Part shown: positions 27,863 to 35,538 of the stretch, piece after piece
How the letters are laid out: each line of letters begins with the position of its first letter
Numbering within the stretch: the stretch's first letter is position 1
Source of the DNA: Diaphorobacter ruginosibacter
GTDB taxonomy: Bacteria > Pseudomonadota > Gammaproteobacteria > Burkholderiales > Burkholderiaceae_C
DNA length: 64,000 bases
Reading direction: 5' to 3'
Assembly (NCBI RefSeq): GCF_014395975.1
Contig: NZ_CP060714.1
Span: 2,108,001 to 2,172,000, forward strand
The notes under the pieces: generated by a model
What the model was told of the DNA's origin: nothing
The model's database searches: none
The model's input: the letters and a program-made list of their open reading frames with translations, nothing else
Position numbers and translations under genes: made by a program

Positions 27863-29242
27863 ATGTCCAACCGCTTCACGTCCTTGCTCGACGCGCAACG
27901 GGCGCACTTTTTCAGCGACATCACCAAGGGACAGGCGTGGCGCATGGACCAGCTGGATCGAATGGAGCGAATGCTGGTCGAGAACCAGCAGGCGTTCTGC
28001 GATGCCCTTTACCAGGACTTCCGCAAACCGCCTTTCGAGCAACTGTTCGAGATCACCGTGCCGCTGGGTGTCATCCGCTACTACCGCGAGCATCTGGTCG
28101 AGTTGATGAAGCCGCAGCCCGCTCCGGTTCCCAAAGGACTCGAGGAGCAAGGCTATCGGGGCGTCATCCTCAAGGAGCCCTATGGCCCGACTCTGGTCAT
28201 CGGGCCCTTCAACGCGCCGGTGCTCCTGCTCCTGGACCCCGCCATTGCCGCGCTGGCGGCGGGCAACCCGGTGATACTCAAGCCCGCCAATACGACGCCG
28301 ACAGTGGCGGCACTGTTCCAGAGATTGATTCCTGAATACTTCGATCCCCAAGCCGTGACGGTCGTTACCGGCGGCCGCGCGGAGATATCGGAGTTGCTGG
28401 AACTGCCCTTCGATTTCATCTTCTTCACGGGCAGCGCGGCTGTGGGCAAGGTGGTGATGCGCGCAGCGGCGGAGCACCTCACCCCCGTCATCCTTGAGCT
28501 GGGCGGCCAGAACCCCACGGTGGTGGATGCCACGGCCAACCTTGACGTGGCGGTCGATCGGATCGCCTGGGGACATAACGCGATCTCGGGACAGTGGTGC
28601 ATCGCCCCGGGTTATGTCTACGTGCACCGTTCGATTGCTGACGAGTTCATCGCGCGCCTGAAGCGTTCGATCACTGCCATGTACGGAGAGGACCCCAGCC
28701 GGAGTCCGGACTTTGCCCGCATGATCAGTGAGCACGACGCGGAACGCGTGGCGTCCTACATCCTGCCTGAGAAGGTGGTTCACGGAGGTCGCTTCGACGT
28801 GCCTGGGTGCTATGTGGAGCCAACGGTTCTCTACCCGAGCAGCTGGGACGATCCGGCGATGCAGCAGGAGGTCTTCGGCCCGGTTTTGCCGGTATTGCCC
28901 TATGACGACCTGGGTGAGGCCATCAACGCCATCAAGCACCAGCCCAAGCCGTTGGCCGCCTATATCTTCAGCAAGAACCAGGCAGACATCGACCGCTTCC
29001 TTGGAAGCGTGTCCTTTGGCGGCGGTTGCGTGAACCAGACCAATCTCCATTGCTGGATCGACAGCCTGCCGTTTGGTGGCGTGGGCATGAGCGGCATGGG
29101 AAAGTACTACGGAAAGGCGGGGTTCGACGCGCTCTCCAATACCAAGTCGCTGCTGATCGGCAACCCAGATACGCCGCTGGATGTTTTTCCGCCCTATTCA
29201 GGCAAGGACATTGCACGCAACCTGAGTGTCTTTGCTGGTTGA
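27863..29242 (+). CDS. Aldehyde dehydrogenase, class-3/coniferyl-aldehyde-dehydrogenase-like
   Basis: The 459-residue product is short for the superfamily, as in class 3 enzymes. The NAD-binding motif is FFTGSAAVGKVVM. The general base Glu is in PVILELGGQNP and the catalytic Cys in SGQWCIAPGYVYV. PFGGVGMSGMGKYYGKAGFD is the usual C-terminal motif. The ATG has an AGGAG site 6 bases upstream. It oxidises an aldehyde to the acid; the substrate is unknown. It follows the SDR gene on the same strand and is convergent with a sensor kinase. Confidence 0.88.
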   Translation: MSNRFTSLLDAQRAHFFSDITKGQAWRMDQLDRMERMLVENQQAFCDALYQDFRKPPFEQLFEITVPLGVIRYYREHLVELMKPQPAPVPKGLEEQGYRGVILKEPYGPTLVIGPFNAPVLLLLDPAIAALAAGNPVILKPANTTPTVAALFQRLIPEYFDPQAVTVVTGGRAEISELLELPFDFIFFTGSAAVGKVVMRAAAEHLTPVILELGGQNPTVVDATANLDVAVDRIAWGHNAISGQWCIAPGYVYVHRSIADEFIARLKRSITAMYGEDPSRSPDFARMISEHDAERVASYILPEKVVHGGRFDVPGCYVEPTVLYPSSWDDPAMQQEVFGPVLPVLPYDDLGEAINAIKHQPKPLAAYIFSKNQADIDRFLGSVSFGGGCVNQTNLHCWIDSLPFGGVGMSGMGKYYGKAGFDALSNTKSLLIGNPDTPLDVFPPYSGKDIARNLSVFAG

Positions 29243-29299
29243 TGTTGGCGGACTTTGCTTTGCATTGGAGTGTCGCTTTCGGGCTGCACATGAAGCAAT

Positions 29300-30955
29300 T
29301 CAGGTGCCCGAGCGGTTCCTTTGGTGCAAGGCGAGTGCGTGGATTGCCGGGAAGTCGAATTGGTCCAGCAGATCTCGAACCTGTGCAAGAAAGGGCGCGA
29401 GTGCCGCTTCGTTGGCGTGGAGCTCGATCCAGGCCTCGATATCGGTGAGGCGGCCGTGAAGTGCCAGGTTGGCGAGCTCGTCCAGGGCCGACGCTGAAGG
29501 GATTGCATCGCGGAGAAGGGTGGATGGGGGCGTGCGGCTGGTGACCCTTGCTCGTGTTGGTGCTATGCGGGGCCAGCTGGCATTGGATGTATCGATGACC
29601 GCGACAGACAACACAAACGAGAATGTGGTGCCCTGGCCGGGGGTGCTGGCCACGCCAAGGCTGCTTCCCATGGCCGAGAGAATGCGCTGCGCGATGAACA
29701 GACCCAGGCCGGTGCTACCGCTTGCGGCCTGTATCTGCTGGAACGCCCCGAAGATGTCGACGTCCTGGTTCAGATCGATGCCTATTCCCGTATCGCTGAC
29801 GGCGAAGTGCAGGGCGCACGTATTTCCGTCGGGTCGCGCCGTGACGGACAAGGTCACGGTGCCGCCGCGCGTGAACTTGGCGGCATTGGAAAGCAGGTTC
29901 AGCAGGACCTGTTGGAGGCGCTTCCCATCGAGGCCGATATGACGAGGCATGCGGGTGGAAGTGCAGCAGCGAAAGCGGTTGTCGTGCTGTGAACACAGAG
30001 CAATGGCGTAGTCCGAGATGTCGTCGAGCAGCCGGTGCAGGTCGGTGATGGCGGGTTTGATGGCCAGCGGCTGCAGCTCGGACTTGGCGTACTCGAGCAG
30101 CTCGTCGATCAGGTCAAGCTGGTACTTGACGCTGCGCTCGATGGTCTGCAACAGGTTGCGCTGTTCCAGCGGTGCATCGGCGAGCAGGAGCTTGGAATAA
30201 CCGCTGATCGTTGCCAGTGGCGCGCGCAGGTCGTGGCTGATGTAGCCCAGCACTTCCACTTTCTGGCGTTCCTTGTTCTTCGCATCGGTAAGGGCTGCGT
30301 ATAGATTGGCGCTCAGGGACGACGCATGCATATTGCTGAATGCAAACGCGTAGTCAATGTGGATCAGCATGATGCCAAAGGCCAGCATGGTCTGGAAGTT
30401 GCCTGACGCCAGAAAATCCTGCGGCACGGGAAAAAACGGGGTGCCAGCGATTCGTGCGCAATGGAATACGAGGAACAGCAGCGTGACGACAACAACTTCC
30501 GGATTGACCGCCTTGTTCCGCTCCCGGGCTGTTGCAACCAGGGTTTGAAAGGTCATGCACATGATCAGAATCTGCGCGCTGCTGTACACATACACGCGCG
30601 CCGAGGTGTCATATGCGAGGTAGGTGTAGTAGGCCAGCCCTGCGGCTTCCAGGCACAGCATTACCAGCATCCAGGGCAGCCACGATCTTCGTCGCTTGAA
30701 GAACAGGCAGATTCCGATATAGAACAGGACGGAACTCAGCGTGGTACTGATATTGGCCGTGAGGATGGTAAGAACGTCTGGAATCCTGCCCCGCAAGGCA
30801 ATCAACAGGGAGCCGATTCCGAATGCCAGGAATCCCAAACTCCAGTAAATGAGGTAGCGTACTTTCTCCCTGCTCCACAAGACCAGCATGCCGATGAAAA
30901 GGGCGAACTCGACCAATGCGCTGAAGACGGCGGCGGTGGCCAGGTTCAGATGCAT
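29300..30955 (-). CDS. Polytopic membrane sensor histidine kinase
   Basis: The 551-residue product has an N-terminal 205 residues containing about six to seven hydrophobic segments with little loop, a membrane-embedded sensor. The acceptor is His241 in EVLGYISHDLRAPLATISGY. HATPase_c follows with LLNLLSNAAKFT, DTGIGIDL and GLGLFIAQRIL, and the C-terminal helical module is ALDELANLALHGRLTDIEAW. The kinase part is a close paralogue of the 24082-26358 gene but the input domain is unrelated. The REC-AraC regulator gene lies 164 bases upstream on the same strand and is its likely partner. Confidence 0.87.
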   Translation of the reverse strand: MHLNLATAAVFSALVEFALFIGMLVLWSREKVRYLIYWSLGFLAFGIGSLLIALRGRIPDVLTILTANISTTLSSVLFYIGICLFFKRRRSWLPWMLVMLCLEAAGLAYYTYLAYDTSARVYVYSSAQILIMCMTFQTLVATARERNKAVNPEVVVVTLLFLVFHCARIAGTPFFPVPQDFLASGNFQTMLAFGIMLIHIDYAFAFSNMHASSLSANLYAALTDAKNKERQKVEVLGYISHDLRAPLATISGYSKLLLADAPLEQRNLLQTIERSVKYQLDLIDELLEYAKSELQPLAIKPAITDLHRLLDDISDYAIALCSQHDNRFRCCTSTRMPRHIGLDGKRLQQVLLNLLSNAAKFTRGGTVTLSVTARPDGNTCALHFAVSDTGIGIDLNQDVDIFGAFQQIQAASGSTGLGLFIAQRILSAMGSSLGVASTPGQGTTFSFVLSVAVIDTSNASWPRIAPTRARVTSRTPPSTLLRDAIPSASALDELANLALHGRLTDIEAWIELHANEAALAPFLAQVRDLLDQFDFPAIHALALHQRNRSGT

Positions 30956-31119
30956 TGCGGATGCCTCACGGGATGGATGAGATAGGGGGAGAGATGTGCA
31001 GCGCTGCGAATGCCTTTGGCATGCACGAAATGGCAGAGGGAAGCAACAGGCGACAGCTCTTTGCGGGTTAGGTCAGAAATATTCATCACCCCATGCCCCG
31101 CTCTTTGCGTAGCAGACGC

Positions 31120-31962
31120 TTACTTGAACCTGGTGGTAATCAGCTGCTTCAGGATTTCAGGGTTTGCCTGGTACTCGCTGCGTAGCTGCGTCGGCGACTT
31201 TTCCCAGAACTTCTTGAACTCGGTGGAAAAGTTGGCGGGGTTGGAGTAGCCGACTTCCATCGCGACATCGGCGATGCTCAACGTGCTCTGGCCCAGCATC
31301 AATGCGGCCCTGTGCATGCGCTCCTGACGGATGAACTCGAATGCCGAGATGCCATTGAAGGCCTCGAAAACCATATTCAGCCGGCGCAGCGATATTCCGA
31401 GATGCGCTGCGACATCCGAGCTTTTCAATGAAGGGTCATGGATATGGTGCAATATGAATTCCACCGCCACTTGCTTCAAGGTAGAGTTGGCAGGAGATGG
31501 ACCTGTTGTGGCTGCATCATTATCCTGGGAGTCGCCTTCATCTGCAGTTTTTGTGGCTGATGAATTCTTTCTTGTGGAAAGCTCCAGGTGAATACGTGCT
31601 CTCTCAAGTATTTCCTCGACATGAAAGGGCTTGCTGATGTAATCTACGCCACCCGCTCTCAACCCTTCCAGTCGCTCGTTTTTGTCCGTCATGGCGGAAA
31701 GAAAGAGAATGGGGATGTGCTGGGTAATGGGATTTGCCTTCAACAAACGGGCAATCGTAATGCCACTGCGTCCGGGCATGCGGACATCCAGCAGAATCAA
31801 ATCGGGCAGTAATACGGTGGCCCGTGCATATCCCTGATCGCCATTCAGTGCCACGCTCACCCGATATGAGGTATTGCGCAGGGCCGTCACTAATAGACGA
31901 AGCTGATCCGGATCGTCATCCACTATCAATATGTGTGGCGACTGAACTTCACCGTTGTTCAT
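31120..31962 (-). CDS. Response regulator with AraC-type DNA-binding domain
   Basis: The 280-residue product has a receiver domain at residues 10-125: acidic pocket IVDDD, phospho-acceptor Asp59 in LILLDVRMPG, and Lys in YISKPFH. A linker of about 40 residues rich in S, T, D and A follows. Two AraC-type helix-turn-helices lie at about 180-270 (SSDVAAHLGISLRRLNMVFE; IADVAMEVGYSNPANFSTEF then KKFWEKSP). It acts as a phosphorylation-dependent transcription factor, probably with the downstream kinase. Target genes are not shown by sequence. Confidence 0.9.
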   Translation of the reverse strand: MNNGEVQSPHILIVDDDPDQLRLLVTALRNTSYRVSVALNGDQGYARATVLLPDLILLDVRMPGRSGITIARLLKANPITQHIPILFLSAMTDKNERLEGLRAGGVDYISKPFHVEEILERARIHLELSTRKNSSATKTADEGDSQDNDAATTGPSPANSTLKQVAVEFILHHIHDPSLKSSDVAAHLGISLRRLNMVFEAFNGISAFEFIRQERMHRAALMLGQSTLSIADVAMEVGYSNPANFSTEFKKFWEKSPTQLRSEYQANPEILKQLITTRFK

Positions 31963-32830
31963 ATGTTCTTTTGCCCCTAACGCGCTCTCGGCGGTGATGA
32001 ATTGTCACATATCCAAGAAGGCTTTGAGGAAGCGCATACAGGCTGCCTGCTTTCCACGCCGGGCATCCCCCAGCAGCTTGACAGGGGGGACTCAACACCT
32101 GCGAACAAGCCCGCAAGAGAGGCTGTCCGCCAGGACTCTGGCATGAGGGGCGCGCTAAGTTGTTGATTCTTTGTGGGTCGACTCTAGGCTATCAAGAACA
32201 TTTCGATACTAACGACAAGTACTGGTGCATCATGATGAATTTTATTTATCTAGATATGTTGGTTGGTAGTTGAAATGTTATTTTGTTTTTATTGTTTTGA
32301 TTTTGGTTTTTTCGCTTCATCTGTGGTTTAAAAATTAATTGTTGCGAAATTGCAACGGTTTATCCATGTTGTACAAAAGGGCACCCGAGTCGACGCACCT
32401 TAAATTCTTGTCGAGAGGAATGCCGGCACTTTGTGGAGCATCACTGATCTGCCGTTGGAACTGGAATGAATTCTGGATAAAACCAAAGAAAAAATGAATT
32501 AATCAAAGTTGGTTGCTTTCCGGGCGACTATTCCTCCATTGGGTGCACTTTGTGAAAATTATTCTGTTTTATCTCTGGAGTTGGTTTGGCTCGGATTAAA
32601 GCGCGCCAGCGCTACCTATGATTGGCAGCAAGAGTGGTTTTACGGCCTATCGCACCGTGCAAATTATTGATTTTCTTCGTCGATTGCATTAATTCAAATG
32701 ATTTTTAAAAAATGCAAATAAAGAAGATTTGCAACATCTGTACAAATCTCGCTGGAAATATTTCTGTCTTTGCCTGTGTGCTGGCATCGGCGCGAGTCGG
32801 CATGTGGAGCAGCAACCTGAGGTTTGGAAA
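31963..32830. promoter_or_regulatory. Long AT-rich intergenic region upstream of surface-protein cluster
   Basis: About 870 bases have no recognised gene between the divergent regulator and the first IPTL-CTERM protein. Much of 32160-32720 is strikingly AT-rich for this genome. The last 125 bases are similar to the leader before the next gene (35285-35418). It is probably a complex promoter region; no specific site could be assigned. Confidence 0.4.
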
Positions 32831-32842
32831 ATGGCAAATGTG
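32710..32842 (+). repeat. Conserved leader, copy A
   Basis: This aligns by eye with 35290-35430 over about 130 bases with few gaps. Shared blocks include TGTACAAATC, GTGGAGCAGCA and AGGTTTGGA, then the start ATGGCAAAT. Both copies sit directly upstream of paralogous surface-protein genes. In copy A the frame encoding YKSxWKY and HVEQ is continuous with the gene. Confidence 0.6.
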
Positions 32843-35020
32843 TCTCGGATGAAAGTGACAATGGATGGGCGAGAGGCGCGCGGGCGGAACCGCCTGCCAA
32901 GTGTTTTGAGGGTGGTGCCGGCTGCGCTGCTGGCTTTGTGCGCAGTCGAGGGTGCGCAGGCTGCTCAACTCACTTGTGGCCCAGGCAGTACACCGCTGAG
33001 AATCAGTACGGCCAAGGCTACGTGGTCCACGGACGCACGCTACGTCAGCGCACCGACAGGTGCACCGGCAGCCATCGTGGACGACTACGCGTGGCGCGGC
33101 TGGTTCAAGAAGGCCACGGCCAAGCATCCTGCCAGTGCAGGCGCTCTCGCTGGACAGCCTGTACAGGGCGATTGGTTGTCGTTCGGTGACGCGGAGTATC
33201 CCGACTCGGCTGCAGGAAACACGGGCACGGGGACCTATCCCGCCGTCATCACCGATGGCGTGGTTGCCAACGGCGCGCTGGTGGCCCGAAGAGTCTCCTT
33301 TACCTACAACGAGAAAATCACCATTGCTCCGAATGTTGATCTGTCGAGCATCAAGTTGATTGGTTCGGGTGGATTTGACGACGGGACGTTGTTGCTTGTA
33401 AAGCCTGACGCAACGCCCGATGCATCGGTCACCAACTGGATTCGTACCTCCGCTTCCTTTGGTGGTTATGGTTCGCCTTCTCTTATCAATGTGAACGGCG
33501 CCAGCACCGGAATGGGTTTCTATTACGGAGACAACACCATCGGCTTTGCTGTGGAGAACACGGGGCGGGCCCCCACCAACAGTGCCGGCAATCCCACCGG
33601 GTTGCTCGCAGATTTCCAGATCACCGCGGACTGCCTGCCTGAGTTGCCGCCGGCACCCACTCCGGCAACCACTGCGCTGAGCTGTCCCGCCGGGAAGCTG
33701 CCGGGTGACGAGTTTGAAATCGGCCCGTTCACCACCAATGCGCGTGACTGGAAGTGGACCTGGCGCACCAGCACTCCCACGCCCCGCGTGCTTGAGCAGG
33801 TCGAGCAGCCACTGTTCGACAGTTACCAGTACCGCAGCTACTTCAATCCAAATGCACTCCCGGCCGGTCAGCAGACGGCTGCCCGCTGGATCAGTCCCGG
33901 CACCACAAGCCCGGGTACGGGCGACCTCCCTGGCGTGCCTTATCCTGCCGCGAGCGGCATGACCAAGTTCGGATATTACGGTGCAGTCTTCACAATGAAT
34001 CAGCCCATCACGGTGGGTGACACTGTTGATCTGGACAGCATCAAGCTCAAGGGCCGCTTCGGCTTTGACGACACTGGGGACAGCGTGTTCGTGCAGCCTG
34101 CAGGCAAGCCGATGTATCAGCCATTCAAGCATCTCCTGCCGGACGGCTATGGTGGCTTCACGAGCTACACCACTGCAGCCATTCCAGGCTTCGAGGTTGG
34201 AGAGAACACCATTGGCCTGGTGCTCGATGGCGGCCAGTTCACCAATGACTGCTCCAGTGGCCTATGCGCACTGGGTGCCATTGCGGACTTCACAGTGGTC
34301 GCCAAATGCCAGGAACCGCCTCCAGTGGATCCCACCAAGCAGGTCATCAACTTCCGCCAGCCCAACCCCGGCGTGTACTCGGCAACCAATGGGCCTGCGG
34401 TGACCTGGAACCCGGTCCCACCCTTGCTCAGCACCGCGGGCCTGCCTGTGACATACACCAGCCTCACGACTTCGGTGTGCACGGTGAATGCCACGACGGG
34501 CGCCGTGACCCTGGTGAGTCCTGCTGTTGCCGGCACCTGCACCATCGAGGCGAATGCGGCGGCAGGAACGCGGGTAATTGGCTCGGACACGTACAACGTC
34601 GACGCAGCTCCTGCCGTTCAGCGCAGCATGCAGATCACGTTGCTGAAGGATCAGGAGATTACCTTCCTCGATCAGGAGGGTCATGATGTAGCCGATGGTC
34701 CGTTCGCCATCGCACCCGCAGCCACCGCGAACTCCGGTCTGCCCGTGACTTACACCAGCTTGACCCCGACGATCTGCACGGTTTCGGGCGGTACGGTGAC
34801 TCCCAAGCAGGCGGGTACATGCACGATCGCTGCGAACCAGCCAGGCAATGCAGAGTACATCGCAGCAGAGCAGGTGACACGCAACATCGTGTTGACAGGG
34901 GCGGTTGTTGTCGCCGCAGCGCCGGTTCCTGTCCTGGACATGGCGGGGCTGAGCCTGCTTGGTCTGCTGAGCGCGGGCATGGGAGCCGTGGCACTGCGCC
35001 GCCGCCAGCGCTCGAAGTAA
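32831..35020 (+). CDS. Secreted surface protein with duplicated beta domains and IPTL-CTERM-like tail
   Basis: The 729-residue product from ATG 32831 (MANVSRMKV) has a long signal peptide ending VEGAQAAQ. Two related domains of about 230 residues follow, each starting with a Cys-containing LTCGPGSTP or LSCPAGKLP. Each ends in an ENTIG/DNTIG strand and ADF(Q/T)(I/V) plus a Cys. Two Ig-like modules come next (about 500-690; GLPVTYTSLTTSVCTV and GLPVTYTSLTPTICTV). The C-terminus PVPVLDMAGLSLLGLLSAGM plus RRRQR is a sorting tail of IPTL-CTERM type. An upstream non-ATG start at 32729 is possible but would bury the signal peptide. Confidence 0.82.
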   Translation: MANVSRMKVTMDGREARGRNRLPSVLRVVPAALLALCAVEGAQAAQLTCGPGSTPLRISTAKATWSTDARYVSAPTGAPAAIVDDYAWRGWFKKATAKHPASAGALAGQPVQGDWLSFGDAEYPDSAAGNTGTGTYPAVITDGVVANGALVARRVSFTYNEKITIAPNVDLSSIKLIGSGGFDDGTLLLVKPDATPDASVTNWIRTSASFGGYGSPSLINVNGASTGMGFYYGDNTIGFAVENTGRAPTNSAGNPTGLLADFQITADCLPELPPAPTPATTALSCPAGKLPGDEFEIGPFTTNARDWKWTWRTSTPTPRVLEQVEQPLFDSYQYRSYFNPNALPAGQQTAARWISPGTTSPGTGDLPGVPYPAASGMTKFGYYGAVFTMNQPITVGDTVDLDSIKLKGRFGFDDTGDSVFVQPAGKPMYQPFKHLLPDGYGGFTSYTTAAIPGFEVGENTIGLVLDGGQFTNDCSSGLCALGAIADFTVVAKCQEPPPVDPTKQVINFRQPNPGVYSATNGPAVTWNPVPPLLSTAGLPVTYTSLTTSVCTVNATTGAVTLVSPAVAGTCTIEANAAAGTRVIGSDTYNVDAAPAVQRSMQITLLKDQEITFLDQEGHDVADGPFAIAPAATANSGLPVTYTSLTPTICTVSGGTVTPKQAGTCTIAANQPGNAEYIAAEQVTRNIVLTGAVVVAAAPVPVLDMAGLSLLGLLSAGMGAVALRRRQRSK

Positions 35021-35080
35021 GAGCGGGAAGGGAGACCTCGGAAGGGAGGCCGAGGTGTCCGGGATGACTGACTCCCAGGG

Positions 35081-35116
35081 GAGCCGACAGATGCTTATTT
35101 GCATGTCGGCTCTTTT
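35081..35116 (+). terminator. Rho-independent terminator
   Basis: The stem GAGCCGACA pairs with TGTCGGCTC around a loop of about 14 bases that includes a GATGC/GCA partial extension. TTTT follows directly. It lies 60 bases after the stop of the surface-protein gene. Confidence 0.8.
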
Positions 35117-35289
35117 CATTTGTTTTTTAGATTTCTTAGATCATGAAATAAGAGATGGATTTCTTGGGTTTGCACGTATCTAAAATTGGAAATAGTTAAA
35201 TAAAAAGGCTGTATCAATAGTTTTTTACTAAGTGTTGCGTTGAAAACACTTTTGATGAAATTTTAGGGGCAATTGGAAAAATCCAAACG

Positions 35290-35430
35290 ACGAAGAAAAA
35301 AGACAAAGAAGGGAGGTTTGTAACGTATGTACAAATCCCCTTGGAAGTATTCCCGTCTTGGCTTCATGTGCGACGCCGGTGAGCGAGAGCACGTGGAGCA
35401 GCACTCTAAGGTTTGGATATGGCAAATTTG
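35290..35430 (+). repeat. Conserved leader, copy B, with possible leader peptide
   Basis: This is the second copy of the leader at 32710-32842. It contains a short open frame from ATG 35337 to a TGA at 35448-35450 (37 codons, MYKSPWKY...). GGGAGG sits 10 bases before its ATG, and the frame overlaps the surface-protein start at 35419. It may be a leader peptide or merely the decayed equivalent of the copy A frame. Confidence 0.5.
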
Positions 35431-35538
35431 TCTGATGTGAAGGTAGTCACGGGCGATCGTGCTAAGCGTGAGCGGCATGGCAGGTCAAGAGCTCTCAAGG
35501 CGTTGCCCGCTGCATTGTTGGCGTGGGCCTGCGGGTAG
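35419..35538 (+). other. Original start and signal-peptide N-part, cut off by frameshift
   Basis: From ATG 35419 the frame reads MANLSDVKVVTGDRAKRERH then RALKALPAALLAWACG and stops at TAG 35536-35538. It matches the start of the paralogue at 32831 (MANVSRMKV ... VVPAALLALCAVEGAQA). Joining LKALPAALLA to VGLRVGMANA in the frame of the downstream gene gives a perfect signal peptide. One base therefore appears to be missing at about 35518-35522. Confidence 0.75.

Noticed and set aside
32710..35430. c-di-GMP riboswitch in the duplicated leader
   Set aside because: The leader is upstream of surface proteins as such switches can be, but the conserved GEMM core blocks could not be found in either copy.
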